Part shown: positions 1-11,480 of the stretch, one piece after another
How positions within the stretch are numbered: position 1 is the stretch's first letter
Layout: every line of letters begins with the position of its first letter
Assembly: GCA_959347315.1 (NCBI GenBank)
Contig: OY365813.1
Location: 12,376,829-12,440,828, forward strand
From: Bimastos eiseni
Lineage: Eukaryota > Annelida > Clitellata > Crassiclitellata > Lumbricidae
Reading direction: 5' to 3'
Length of the DNA stretch: 64,000 nucleotides
Notes under the pieces: model-generated
Database searches by the model: none
Told to the model about the DNA's origin: nothing
What the model saw: the letters and a program-made list of their open reading frames with translations, nothing else
Made by a program: the position numbers and the translations under genes

Positions 1-17
1 GCAGCTGTCGTTGATTG
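1..17 (-). CDS. R1 tail exon, first 17 bases (partial)
   Basis: A CTGTTAG acceptor precedes CAATCAACGACAGCTGC, read Q-S-T-T-A. This aligns with the tail-exon start Q-P-T-T-T of R2 behind a nearly identical acceptor context. The exon continues past the window edge, so its tyrosine motifs cannot be seen. Confidence 0.6.
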
Positions 18-2384
18 CTAACAGGACGAGACTTCATACCCTATATAACTGAGAGGTTATAACGCCCAATATCATACTGGCCAAGTGGATAGTGAAATGG
101 TCGTCAAGAGATCAATGGTTCGAAACTCCATAAAGAATTTGGATCGATACATCAGCTCAAATTGCGCATCATAACCAACTCGGTTATAATGACCGTATAC
201 TGTAATTGGTAAATAAGACGCCAAGGTAGAGATATGGTCACGCGCACTGTTATGCCAAGGATAAGAAAATTGAAGTTGATTATTCTCGTGCTGTACAATC
301 GGCTGATTCAATTTCAAACCCTTGCTCATCGCCTGTGTAGTCTGAGGTTGTGCCAAATAGTTCAGTACTCTGGCTGGCTAATATGATCATCTTTGTGCTA
401 TCTTAATGGTTATTTTGTCAGAAAATGCTTCATCGTGATTGTGATTATGAATATGACAAACTTAAACACGCGGTGGCGCAGTGGTACTTTCCGTACCTTT
501 CTACCGAAGGATTGCCGGTTTGAACCCACCTCAAGTCACTTGGACAAGTTGGTCACCCATAATTGTCTGCGAGGAAGACGACGGGAGACCGCCTCACTCA
601 CCTCATCCCCGGGTGACGAAAAACCAAATGAATCTGCCCTTCGGGCACAAAACACATAATCAAAGACGTTTCATGTGCAGTAGTTCGTTGAACCGAACAT
701 TTTGGCTTCAAGCTTTCTTGAGCAATAATTTATGCAATGCTTCTAGCGTGCTCAATGATCTATGAAGTTCATAGACAAATATAAGACCTTAATATAGTCG
801 TTGGTCTATGAACTGTAGCAGATTTTTTGCAGCAGTCCTACAATAATAATTTGATGACACAGCGGCTAATGATCGCACTCAACCTCCCTAAAGTATAATC
901 GATGTCTATTTATTAGCTTGCTATGGACGTTGTTGACATAATATTATTTTCTTTATTTCATAAATGTATGTACATATATATATACATAAATGTTTCTGCT
1001 TAATCTACTTTAAACCAAATTAATTTCAACTGTTTCTAATTTCAACTGTTGGTAATTCAGGGTTTTATATCTTATAGCACAATTGTCCATGCTGTAACCG
1101 AAATAGCATATGCAAATACTGATTAAAACGACAAAGACTGTCTCTGAAGATACAATAATTATACCTGATGTGAGTTGTTCTGACGACTTCTGCAGACAAG
1201 AAACGTGATACAGCAACCGAGCAACACCAAGAGAGCGATTCCCAAAAGGACGGCCAGAACAATAACTGCGGCGACCAGGTTCTCTTTACCGACACATTGA
1301 ACCTGGTCACCATCCGGCGTATAACATTTCGTCTGGTCTACGTAGCCTAAATATTATATATTTATAGAGTACGTGTTATAGGTCAGACAGAATGACATAA
1401 GGAGAACAAAACGATGATTCGAATGTTGTCAAGGGTTGCGTGTGATTTACGTACGCTTCAGGCCTAAAGCTGTTCGTCAGACAGAGGTATAGTCGATTCA
1501 GTTGGAAGATTAATATTAACAGACTCACGCTATAATCCTTCTAAAACAAATGGTATAACGTAAAATAAAATGTTTTCCTGACAATACATGGAACAGAAAT
1601 CTTCGGGAAATATTAACGTGCGATTTTGGCAAAGTTACATAATTCAATGAACAATGGAACCATAACAGAATAGGCTTTAGTATTGCTTATGATTAATAGA
1701 GAGCTTCGTTGCATCACATCGCATTTTGCAGTCTATTGAGCATAATATTACTGTCATCTCTCGTTGCTATAGACTCACCCGCTCTTGACACTCGCACACC
1801 TTTCAAAATCGCCAGAGCGTACGTGTAGGTATAGCCATCACCACCGTACACAACGAAGTCGAATACAAACTTATGTCCAGTTGGTAAGATATCGTATGTA
1901 ATTTGGTTGTCAGTGTCGGCTATGGTGTAAGATTTGTTACTGCATTGAGTCATTAACTCAACGCAACACGTTACATTTAGCCACATCATGTCGTCACTGG
2001 AATCTGTAATGCTAAAATTAATCTTAGCCCGGTTTCCTTTAACTGATATGTCAACGGGAGAAGTGTCAAAGATGAGTCTTTTGGTAGTACTGAATGTCAA
2101 CGCACGGACACCACTGGACCCAAATGTGTTGACTGACCAAATACTGGCCTCGTTGTCTGTCTCTGGTTGAATGTTGCTCTGAAACAAGGCGTTACAAATC
2201 GAATTGTAGCAAGCTGTTGCAAGAGGAGCAGCTTGCGTTTCCACTTCAAAGTCGCTTTTAGCATCCATTAGTCGTATGAAGACTGTTTGTTGAACACCAT
2301 TAAACCACGTGCAGCGCCATTGAAGCGAGACGAGGGCATGTGTCACAAATTGTACACTGAAATTCGTTGGAGTATCAGGCGATC
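1..2384 (-). CDS. R1: 3' part of an Ig/FN3-family receptor gene (FN3, TM, start of tail)
   Basis: Visible exons are FN3 (1779-2384), stalk plus transmembrane (1165-1346) and the first 17 bases of the tail (1-17), which runs off the window. Splice sites are canonical and phases match R2, R4 and R5 (1 into FN3 and TM, 0 into the tail). No signal-peptide or Ig exon is found between 2.4 and 6.1 kb, although 5'-flank sequence like that of R2 lies at 6.06-6.48 kb. The homologous intron stops at about 4.01 kb, just before a 200-N gap. Either R1 has lost its Ig head or the assembly is wrong there. All visible exons are open, so the 3' half is not obviously decayed. By analogy with the intact paralogues it would be a single-pass membrane protein. 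The family function is unknown; receptor-like is inference. Confidence 0.72.
78..142 (+). repeat. Possible old tRNA-like (SINE-type) segment in R1 intron
   Basis: TGGCCAAGTGG resembles a pol III A box and GGTTCGAAACT a B box about 30 bases later. A diverged equivalent lies in the matching R2 intron at about 11626, so the segment predates the R1/R2 duplication or is simply homologous intron. Confidence 0.35.
466..545 (+). repeat. tRNA-derived SINE-like head
   Basis: GTGGCGCAGTGGT at 472 matches the A-box pattern, and GGTTTGAACCC at 517 is one base from a B box. The spacing is tRNA-like, but no full cloverleaf is evident. Confidence 0.45.
1165..1346 (-). CDS. R1 stalk and transmembrane exon
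   Basis: 61 codons after adding the split G. The stalk has two cysteines (around KCYTPDG and VQCVGKE). A hydrophobic helix built on [19 protein letters not shown] follows, then a short basic stretch (CRSRQNNSHQ). Acceptor ATATTTAG and donor CAG|GTATAA; phase 1 in, phase 0 out. It is almost identical in DNA to the R2 exon at 12087-12268. Confidence 0.85.
1779..2384 (-). CDS. R1 double FN3-like exon
   Basis: 606 bases, phase 1 both ends (acceptor TTTGCAG|GA, donor GCGG|GTGAGT). The first module (about residues 1-100) runs from SPDTPTNFSVQF through VSLQWRCTWFNG and IQPETDNEASIWSVNTFG. The second, more divergent module carries the [10 protein letters not shown] motif and ends [18 protein letters not shown]. 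Paired cysteines WRC and TACYNS are present in module 1. The close relative is the R2 exon. Confidence 0.85.
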
Positions 2385-2506
2385 CTGCAAATATTTACAA
2401 AGGATAGGACCCACTGCAGAAATTTCAACAATTTCAGGGTCCAGTGATCTTCAAAAGCTCTTCAACCTTTAGAGTGCAGCATTAGTTTAACTTTACCTAT
2501 GGCCTG

Positions 2507-2581
2507 TCATGATAGTTTTTTGGCGATAAAAGCAATCTGTAATATTTACAGATTGCTTTTATCGCCAAAAGACTATCATGA
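2507..2581. repeat. Near-perfect 36-bp hairpin
   Basis: Arms 2507-2542 and 2546-2581 are reverse complements with one mismatch and a 3-base loop. The corresponding R2 intron (13600-13670) carries only one diverged arm, so the second arm in R1 looks like a local inverted copy. Confidence 0.9.
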
Positions 2582-3049
2582 CCAATCATGCGGCAACCTC
2601 CTTAAAATTGTATTACTTAATTTATTCAGGAATCACCGATTCCTCTCTTTGCTCTGCTAAGAATGTCAAACATTTGAGTGACTATAAAAAAAATTATATC
2701 CACGCCCGGTTTCAAGTTTCGAAGTCTCACATGGTCATCACTTATTCATACGAGTAATTAAATTACTAAAGCCACAATTAGGTGGATGAGACAAGTCGAC
2801 AACAATTTGATCACGAGTAATAACTGTCAAATATACTGCTTGAAGCAGAGAATAGTGTAGGACGGGACGAACACAGGATAGGTTAGTCAATTATCCAGAT
2901 TAACTACCTTCGAATTATTTTGGGTCATATAGACTAATAATGAAATCCTTATATGTATTAGGCCTACCTTTCTTTAAAAGAAGACGCAGATCAAGACTGA
3001 TCGGTAGTCAAACCTATTTAAATTGTCCTGTCAAGTTCTGAATTCGTTG

Positions 3050-4010
3050 TAGTCTGTCTACACTATGGGAAGAGTGTGAAGTGGGTGAAGAATTGAAGTA
3101 GGACAATCAGACATCATTATCTCCAATAATCAATCGTGTGACATAAACATCATTTTGTCAGATCGCATCACTGATGGGGTTTGCTATATAGAAATTGTCC
3201 TGTCACGTTCCGCATCCGTTCTAATCCGTTTACACTATCAGAAGAGTGTGAAATTAATTCAATTCGAAAATTTATATAGCGCTCCTTTAAGAAACCTACT
3301 GCGGCCAAACAATAATTACTTGAGGATAAACGTTTATAATAACAGTGGATTAACCGCAGCCGACTAGAGTTCACACGCCGGAGGCGCCACTCGATCATAT
3401 AATAGTGTAAATCTGTCCTGATGTGCCAAGACCACCAGCAGTTGAAGCAAGAATATCGTCGGTATGAACACTTTTGGACAGGTCGTAAAAGTCGCAAGGC
3501 TCGGAGGACAGGTTTTGGAACAGCAGATAAATATTTCTCAAAATTGAGAGTGGGGGGGGGGGGTAAAGTATTCCGAGAGCTTTACTTTTTTCGGGCACAT
3601 TAGGAAAGTATTTTCCATGCTCATCGCCTTGATTTGGATAGCACAAAGAAGAGAATTAAGAGCCAAGCGACCGAGTTCGATTCCCGTATTCCCGCAAGGC
3701 TGACTATTATGGTTCAGTAGGTTGATCATAGTTCGGTAGGCTGCGGCATTGTTTAAATTATATAACATAATGGGCGCTGTTGCATGGCTGCCAACAGCTA
3801 AACTCGACTCCTTTACTAACTTGTCGTCATCCGTTCAACGGGTCCACTTTGTTCGTAATCATACTGCGGTTTTCCAGTTTGAATTTAAACGATAAGGATT
3901 ATTATTATAAAATTCAATCTTATTCTTCATGGTCGGATAGCTTTGGTCTCAACTGCATCGACATAAAAATGCTTTATAAATCTGTATCGAGTTGACTGGG
4001 TCGGTATTTA
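3050..4010. repeat. R1 intron block homologous to R2 intron (14030-14825)
   Basis: Shared landmarks in the same order include GTCAGATCGCATCA (3158 and 14158), the GAGTTCGATTCCCG segment (3674 and 14513), CATGGCTG followed by TTTACTAACTTGTCGTCAT (3783 and 14620), and TCGAGT..ACT..GTCG near 3987 and 14792. It therefore represents the FN3-Ig3 intron of R1. The match ends just before where Ig3 should begin. Confidence 0.75.
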
Positions 4011-4046
4011 GGTTTCTTCCTGCTCTTGCTCAAGAGGTCGCTGCTC

Positions 4047-4246
4047 NNNNNNNNNNNNNNNNNNNNNNNNNNNNNNNNNNNNNNNNNNNNNNNNNNNNNN
4101 NNNNNNNNNNNNNNNNNNNNNNNNNNNNNNNNNNNNNNNNNNNNNNNNNNNNNNNNNNNNNNNNNNNNNNNNNNNNNNNNNNNNNNNNNNNNNNNNNNNN
4201 NNNNNNNNNNNNNNNNNNNNNNNNNNNNNNNNNNNNNNNNNNNNNN
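4047..4246. other. Assembly gap, 200 Ns
   Basis: Exactly 200 Ns, the same length as the other gap, so the true size is probably unknown. It sits at the point where R1 intron homology to R2 breaks, and could hide the R1 Ig and leader exons. Confidence 0.98.
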
Positions 4247-4528
4247 CCTGAAGCCAGAGCATACAAGGATTTAGAATTAGCACACACTGTTGTTTGCCAA
4301 TATAATAAGTCACAATGTCTTTTTATGAAACTGTGTAAATTGAGTCTCCCAGCCGACTACGACCTACTTTACTCCAAAAAATTTGGTTCGTTTGTTGATG
4401 TGTCCCCTTATTTATATTCAGACGAGAGATTTTTCTTAGGCTTTCAGAACATTTCACCAAAGACCTTTAGATATGGTCTTGATTTAACTATACTTGTATC
4501 CGACTTGGACTATCACACAAAAGTGTGA
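4247..4528 (+). CDS. Unrecognised open frame downstream of the gap (partial)
   Basis: An open plus-strand frame of about 93 residues after the gap, ending in TGA at 4526-4528. It contains LCKLSLPADYDLLYSKK and SFVDVSPYLYSDERFF. No start is visible because of the Ns. I do not recognise it. It could be the end of a transposon ORF or a chance frame in AT-rich DNA. The frame shown on the left side of the gap cannot be assumed to connect. Confidence 0.25.
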   Translation, partial: PEARAYKDLELAHTVVCQYNKSQCLFMKLCKLSLPADYDLLYSKKFGSFVDVSPYLYSDERFFLGFQNISPKTFRYGLDLTILVSDLDYHTKV

Positions 4529-5846
4529 AACACTTATATAATGTTGCACACTCAAACTTTCTTGCACAAACAATCACCAAACATTTAGAAAAAATTTCAG
4601 GAACGTTGCTCGTAAGTTAATTGCGGGTACAGCCAGGCCCCTAGAATTCGTCGAATTCGTGGACATTTAAAAACAATGAAAACAATGGGCTCAGGTTTCA
4701 CGGCATGTCATCGGTCATGGCAGTCGATTGATCGACTGCTTTATCATTTCGACGGATTTTTTCATCAAAATGCAGAATTTGCTCATCATGCTCGAACATG
4801 TTAGAGTATTCTAGTACCAGGTTTTCGTACCGGATTTATTCGTTGACTTTCCAAAGGATATTGTACGTTCGATAGGTATTTGTTCGCAAATTGCCTTAGA
4901 CATGTAACTGGTCTCAACCAAGCGGACCATGTACATGTACGCCCCCTGTAGCCGCGCGTTTACGTCTCGGTGGAAGGCTGCTGGCGCTGCCATTGGAGTA
5001 AGCTCGACCGATAGTCACGGGTGGCTCTTGAATCGACCAACCAATGCCGTTTCTAATTTCCTCCTTATGCCTCGGCGAATATTCGGGCATGCGTCATCTT
5101 CCAAAAGTGAGAGACTGCTTGTGGACATCATCCCTTGTCTGCTATTGCTTTTGTCAGTCGTCGCTCTGCCCAAAGACTCCTAACATCCATGCCACCTAAT
5201 TAGCTGCTGACAGGAATCTGTTGGTTTGTTCACGCTTTTGCGTGTACCCATCGATGGTGACACTTTTAGATTGCTGTGCGATGTTTTGCTAATTGTTGTG
5301 GCACTATACGTCAACATGACGCTTAACATCATAATAGGTCAGTGCAGAGAGCGCTTCTGAATAGTTATTCTGTGAGAGGCACCACATAAAGCTAGAAATA
5401 TAAAACAATTCGGTAGACTTTAAACCATGCTCCCAGACGAAACAGCACAGGATTTAAATATAATTTGTAAGAATGTCTGGAGAGAAAACATAAAAGAGTT
5501 GGGAGGCCGCTCAAGCTCACAGCAAAGGACTTAAATGCCACATGTCAGAGCCTTCTGGAGTAGAGGCTCAGAGAGCTCAGCTCTTTGAAACCAAGTTTTA
5601 AGCCGGTTACGGCATATGGAACATTAGAATTCTGCACATCCCGTCAGTTTTTGAAGGAACTGAGGATACACACTAAGCAGACCGCGAGATAAACAGAATA
5701 GAGCGTGGATAATTTTGTCTGATTTCACAACAACTATTTTATTTGGAGGTTAGAAGAACGAAGGAGATCTGTGATTCAGCTCACCTGGTTAACAACGCAG
5801 TTAAAATTCGTTCGAGAACCGCTGCGTAATAATCAAATAATCAAAT
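4529..5846. other. Intergenic sequence, nothing recognised
   Basis: No exon of the receptor family, RNA gene or transposase motif was identified on either strand. Short open frames at 4811-4993 and 4929-5183 overlap on opposite strands and lack support. Confidence 0.5.
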
Positions 5847-5866
5847 ATAATAATAATAATAATAAC

Positions 5867-5905
<39 letters not shown>
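5847..5905. repeat. (TAA)n microsatellite
   Basis: An almost pure TAA array with one C interruption. Confidence 0.95.
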
Positions 5906-6059
5906 TTTTTTAATATGGTCAGATTAGGCACCGTGAGGGTCGGTTTTGGTCAGGTCATGCGTTATGAGGGTCATTTAGGGCTAGTGCTAGGGTTAGTGTC
6001 ATTTTTATACATAATATTATTTGCACGAAGATCTTATAATACTACTAATAATAATAATT

Positions 6060-6480
6060 TGAAGGCTGATGACAAGGTTCTAAAGCCAGTACATTTTGGT
6101 AGCATTGCAAGACACGCACCGGTCCTGGTTGTCATTTAACAATTGCCGTCCAGGGAGTTGTAACTATTGTTCCGTCACATACGTTCACTGCTATTTCTCT
6201 TACTGTATACATGTATGATCTTGCATACAAAGATAAGAATGCATGTCTATTTGCGAGCAGCTGTGCTGCGTTCTGCCTGAAGTCACGAGTTGTGCCAAAA
6301 GGATCACGACGATAGAGTTAAACGATGAACGAATTGTCAGTTGAGAAGAGGCTATGAAAGAGATGGCTGATTATATAGATCGCTGAGCCTTTCAAGCAGC
6401 AAAAATCCAATGTCTGAGCTTCTTTCAACATCGAAGAATACGTTTACTCTTATAGACTTCACCTGACGGTAATAGGCTAC
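6060..6480. repeat. 5'-flank block shared by R1 and R2
   Basis: It aligns with 20770-21250: for example GACAAGGTTCTAAAGCCAGTACATTTTG versus the matching words at 20782, the GATCGCTGA word, and a segment resembling the R4/R5 5' UTR region (TTCTTCGATG on the minus strand near 6430). This suggests R1 retains promoter-proximal DNA even though its leader exon is not seen. Confidence 0.65.
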
Positions 6481-6619
6481 TATCACTTAGGTAAATCACA
6501 ATAGGCAGGTGTGGATCTCATTATTGAAATATCATTGATCCCACATCTATCTATTGTTTCATAGGCAAGTGGTATACTACTGGTCCAATTAAAAAACTCG
6601 AAATTGTGACTACGCCAGT

Positions 6620-6990
6620 AAAAGGCACTGCATGTCGAATAAGGACCAATTAAGAACGAAGCAAGTACAGATGGCATCAAACGTAATGAATTATGTATAC
6701 TGCATTAATCAAGTCAAATGAGAACTGCTCCATTACTGCCTCTGATTTATTGACGTTCAAGGACTTTAAAAGGTGATGTTGTATCATAAATTCATAATGA
6801 TAAAAGTTTATCGGTGCTTATGTCAGGGAATAATACGACTGTTGTGAAATTTTAAAAACGAATATAATTTTTAGTGCATCAAGTGTGTCTGCATCAATCA
6901 TATCGGTTTAGGGCGAAGTTTGCGTTCTTTATTTAATGATAATTTTTAACAAGTTTCTTATTTCCCTTATCCTACTGAATGCCGGTGTTG
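6620..6990. repeat. Intergenic block shared with 27090-27500
   Basis: Colinear matches include CATGTCGAATAAG.ACCAATTAAGAAC, CAGATGGCA, ATAAATTCATAATGAT and GCAAGTGTGTC-type words. It marks the boundary between successive duplication units. Confidence 0.7.
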
Positions 6991-6999
6991 GCTTTTTCT

Positions 7000-8800
7000 T
7001 ATAATTTGTATTTGGCTGATGTTATTCATTGCACACAGTCGGGATTGTGATCAAGCTGTAGTTCTTCGGCTGATTAATGAACATTTGTAATCATAGTTTC
7101 ATAACTATTCTGAACATGGTCTATAGGTCTATATGTTTAATTTAGAAAGAGTTTTTAAGAAAGATAGGTTCCAGCGTTGCATCGAGACCACTCGATCTTT
7201 CCTCTCCAAGTCTTGATTCCTAAGGTCGATGAATTCAATTAATAAAAAGCAAAGAGAGAAATAATTAATTAAAAACAAGATGACATAGGAATTTAAAAAC
7301 AATTTCGCCAAAGAGAAATTTGCCTTAATTTGCATCTGAATATTGGATAATGTTCTATCTGATGCAAGAAGTCTGGGTTATCAGCAACTTACAGGTTTGT
7401 AACAAACCAAACTTGTTTTAGGAGAAGTTGTTAATGATGTTGTATAGATTTGTGGCTGCGGAAATGGATCTAGCGTGTCTGAAGTCAAATTGATCTGGGA
7501 TTAGGGATTGAGTGAGGTTTAGCATTGGTAATGATTTTATAAGTCTATGAACTCTTGTTTTTCGGCTCAAAGAAGATATCAATTGGGCAAAAGTCAGAAT
7601 TGCGAGATAAGAAATTATATTTTTGTTTTTATTTGTGTAGAGTAATTGCCTTCAGAGTCTCTGTTCATAAAAAATTTCACTTTATCTCAACGAGATTTTG
7701 ATGTAATTATTTCAAGGTAGATGTTTTGAAGTCCAATGAGATTTCTTTTGATGGATAGAGAGGAGACATTGTCGGATTAATTGAGCTGCAGTAAATGGTC
7801 TTATGATGTAGCATAAATGACAAGAATTCCAGATTGACGCTGATATTCTTTGGGTCGTCCACATATTACGTGCGCAGCTACCGAGCGGGGGTTTCAGATT
7901 TCGGCGATTTTGCGTACGGGTGCGTGCGGTGGAGGTAGGGTGTCCCGAAAATATGTACGCATGCAAATAAAATTGTCTAATTATGACGTTCACAATACAG
8001 AATATGAAAATCAGAACTGTAAACCCATTCACAGACTATATTCCTGTTTAATCAATTTTATGTAGCATTAAAACTGTTTCAAATGCAAGTGTTGTTAGTG
8101 TTTTAATTCTTCATGACTATTAACAAATTTAAGCTGTTACTTACATATGATGCTTAACAAAAATAAATAGCCTATGGTAAAATCAATATCTTATAGATGT
8201 TTTTAGCTACTTAGTCTTCACAATGAGAGGGTAGAGCTCAAATGTACGTACGCATGGGAGAGAGGGTCCACGAAATACACGCGATGCAACAGGGGGATGG
8301 GGTCCGAAAATCAGAATTTTTAGCACGTACTATATGGATGGGCCCATAACGGACAATCAGCAACTCTCGTGGCGTTTTATTGGCAACGAATGAATAGCTC
8401 CATTGCATTAAAAATAATCATTGTCAAATATTTTTGTTCCAAATAAGGCGATATATTTTAATTAACAATATACATATATGTAGTGTAATAAAGGACACTA
8501 CAAGTTGCGCAATCGACGGAGGCTTTATGATTATTATGTATTATTATGTATTATTTAGTTTAAATGAAATTGTAGCTATTAGTTTTCATGTGAACATTCG
8601 AATCAAGCTGGACTACAGAATATTCAGATCTGCTATGCACTTAATGAACTTTACATGTACTGACAGACCAGTAGCCGCTGCTAATCGCTTCTGTAATTGG
8701 CTTAATTAATACAACTCCCAGCGCATTACCAGATTCACGCATCTGACAGCAAGAGATAGAGGGTTAAATAGAGAGACAGGAAGGAGACGTAGAAAGACAC
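7000..8800. other. Intergenic sequence with repeat-like pieces
   Basis: Pieces at about 7850-7970 and 8215-8345 (GTCCACATATTACGTGCG; a GGGGGATGGGGTCCGAAAAT type tract) look like degraded copies of one transposable element. No gene seen. An inverse pair of short open frames at 7712-8065 comes from these pieces. Confidence 0.4.
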
Positions 8801-9085
8801 ATTATGGGAGATTATGGGCAAGGGCACGGCGACGTAAGCGAGGGAGTGACGAGAGATGGGACAGATAACTCGGAAGGAGGACGGTCCAGACGGACGATGG
8901 AAGCAAGCGAGGCAGAGGCGACAGGTGAAGAAATTAAGCAGACATCTGACAAGGGAAGAGAGGAAGGATATAAATATGGGACGCGGGCAATAAGGAAGGA
9001 TTCGCCCAAGAAGGAGTCAATAGGCAAGGAGAGTGCGGAGTGCTACAGACGAGATTTGCTGAGCATCTCTAAACGCATGACCTGA
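8750..9085. repeat. Purine-rich tract
   Basis: The plus strand is strongly A/G-rich (GAGAGACAGGAAGGAGACG and similar). The open frames over it on both strands reflect low complexity, not a gene. Confidence 0.6.
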
Positions 9086-9600
9086 TGCCGGAGTTGTTTG
9101 ACTGAGGGCGAATCGAGAAATCTACAATTATGATAGAAACCAGTTTGCTGTAAATATACGTCTGCATTTTAATATAAATCGTTACATCAAAAAGTCTTCG
9201 CTGATTCCGTGGCTAAACGAACATACACCTACCGAAGAGAAAAGCCAGCTACCACAACGACTTATCACCGTTCGCCACCATATACCTTTGGAAGAGACGA
9301 TAGACAAAAATCATCTCTTCCAGTATAATATACATGTAAGCCGTGTTAGACTAATAGATATGTATCTGAATAACGACAAAGATCAACTACCGTTTTTAGC
9401 CTAAAACCTAGCAAAGTTAATTGTCATTTTAAAATAAAAATTGTTAAAATGGATTTTCTGTTAGAATCTTTTCTCGCATGTTATAATCTTCGTAGTCATT
9501 TTTATTCTTTACTTCCCGAATCAGTTGAATTTTCATTCATTGCGATTTCTCTGAGAAAAGGAGAAAAATAGAATTTATATATAATTTTAATTTAGGCGCA
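9086..9600. other. Intergenic sequence, nothing recognised
   Basis: No coding, RNA or repeat feature could be supported. Confidence 0.5.
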
Positions 9601-9639
9601 ACATGAGAAACGATTTTCAATATTTCCTATCCCTGTTCC

Positions 9640-9900
9640 GCTCGCTCTTTGTCCTTATCTCTCTCCTCTGCTGCCCCTTCTTCATTTTCTTCTCCAACAC
9701 CCCCTTCCTCGTCCTCTTCGTCCTATTCTACACCATTTTCCTTTCATCATTGCCATCAACGCAAACAGCACAAACATCAGCACAACTGTCGTCGCCGTTA
9801 TCATCACCATCATCGTCCTCTTCGTCGTCGTCCTCCTGTCGTTGTTGTTTTCTTCTATCTTCTCTTAATATCATTTTCATTATCACCCTCATCGTCGTTA
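9640..9900. repeat. Pyrimidine-rich (CTT/TCC/TCG) low-complexity tract
   Basis: The plus strand is C/T-rich with TCGTCG and TCATCA runs. The long overlapping frames here encode only Ser/Leu/Phe or Asp/Glu strings. Confidence 0.7.
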
Positions 9901-9959
9901 TCAGCACTACTATTAGAATTGCAATTTTGTATTGGTCTGTAAAATGTGAATAAAACATC

Positions 9960-11168
9960 TATAGTAATATGGCCTGTGAATAAGCTAGTTACCGCGACTT
10001 CAGTTTTGTATGCGCTGTAGAAATATTGTGTTTACGATTACAATTAGTTGTTACCTTTGGTCTGTCCAGAGTTCCATTTGGTTTTGTGTGGAAAATAGTA
10101 TTCCTCACTTGCTCATAGTTATCTTCTTGCTAGGAAAAAAAGAAACATTTTATTACTATCGTCACAATAGCCACTGCCTTTGCATCAGCCATCACCACTG
10201 ACCAGGCCGACCTAGTCGCTTATTGACCAGAACCACGTTTATTAACGTAGCCTATATTATGAATCTCCGGTTGTCAACCTTCATTTAAATTCCTGACGTT
10301 CTCGAAAATATCTTCGACTTACCAAAATTAACTCACTATAGAGCTTGTTTTCGTTTTTTTAGTATATTACCCCTAGACGCCATCAATTGACTTCAAATTG
10401 TAAATATAATTATAAAATATATGTTTCGAGTTACACAGTGGTGGAAATAATTATTTATTGCATCACCCTGCATTAAGCTTAAAATCGAAATAATACATTT
10501 AAGGTCAGTATTTTTAATAATGAAGCTCAAATTATTCTGTAAACCCGCATAAAATCATTCGTTTACATATTTTCAGAAATGTCTGTTTGTCGATGCAAGG
10601 TGCAATATAAGAAAAATTCATTGATTCTACTCATTAGCTTACGTCCTAATATATCGTTGTACCGCCTGTGGCTTTGATCATAGATGATGCAACAATTATA
10701 ATTATATTCAATATCAGCGGAACATAAAAATTTCCGGAAATTGTCATTTTCAAAATTTGGATGTTTAGCTTAAATTTCTTTTGTTCACGATGATACTAAT
10801 CGTTTATTTAGAAAGATAACAGTCTGACAAAAAGCAGCAATGCTAACACGAGGAACAGTGAACAATAAAGCTAGAATACTTAACATGCTAGCAAATATTG
10901 AATGAACTGTTATGACAATTTTTATTTTGGTGTTTAATTCCGGATCATTTCAAAGCATAACGCTCTAGATTTTTTAGGCTTAGCAAGTATGTAACTTACA
11001 AAAACTGCTGATATTAATTTATACTTGTTTGCAGGGTTAGTCTTTCGCTGAAGTAAGAGCACGCAATATTGCAACAATGACATGCAGTTCATTGACGTAA
11101 ATCTTCTTAATAATGGGGCCTCTCAGACAATAGCAAGTGTAGCTTTTATTAAAGTCTCAATATCTAAC
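9960..11168. other. R2 3' region, no exon recognised
   Basis: The last R2 exon and poly(A) site should lie here or further left, because the tail exon ends in a phase-0 donor. No convincing short terminal exon was identified. Confidence 0.4.
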
Positions 11169-11318
11169 CTTATGCGCACCAGTTGGTGACTCGAGCGCTT
11201 TATAATAGGCGTTTTCCTTCGTCGGAGCAAAGTCGACTACAGGTTCGTAGATATCATCTCCATTGGTACATTCCGACGGCTCTCTCGGTCTAACATTCGG
11301 TCTTGTAGTTGTTGGTTG
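11169..11318 (-). CDS. R2 cytoplasmic tail exon with paired tyrosine motifs
   Basis: 50 codons, phase 0 both ends (acceptor CTGTTAG, donor CATAAG|GTTAGA). It starts [11 protein letters not shown]. An acidic stretch is followed by DDIYEPV, 11 residues, then YKAL inside NAYYKALES. YxxV-x11-YxxL resembles an ITAM but with long spacing and Val at the first +3 position. SH2-type docking after phosphorylation is inference. Confidence 0.8.
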
Positions 11319-11410
11319 CTAACAGAACAAGACATCATATATATATATAATATATATAATATATAATTTTATATATGTATATATATATGATGAAGAGGCA
11401 ATAACACCTG

Positions 11411-11480
<70 letters not shown>

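Larger units (their letters stand above)
18..1164 (-). other. R1 TM-tail intron
   Basis: Noncoding. It holds the two SINE-like segments and otherwise nothing recognised; short open frames here lack splice context or family similarity. Confidence 0.5.

Noticed and set aside
72..356. 94-codon minus-strand frame
   Set aside because: It overlaps a SINE-like segment in the R1 TM-tail intron, with no family similarity or splice signals.
3640..3720. Possible tRNA around GAGTTCGATTCCCG
   Set aside because: B box only, no A box or stem; repeated at 14.5 kb within homologous introns.
3992..4528. 178-codon frame across the N gap
   Set aside because: Two unrelated sides joined only by Ns; the left side is repeated intron DNA.
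9603..9953. Overlapping long frames on both strands
   Set aside because: Low-complexity pyrimidine tract giving Ser/Leu/Phe or Asp/Glu strings.
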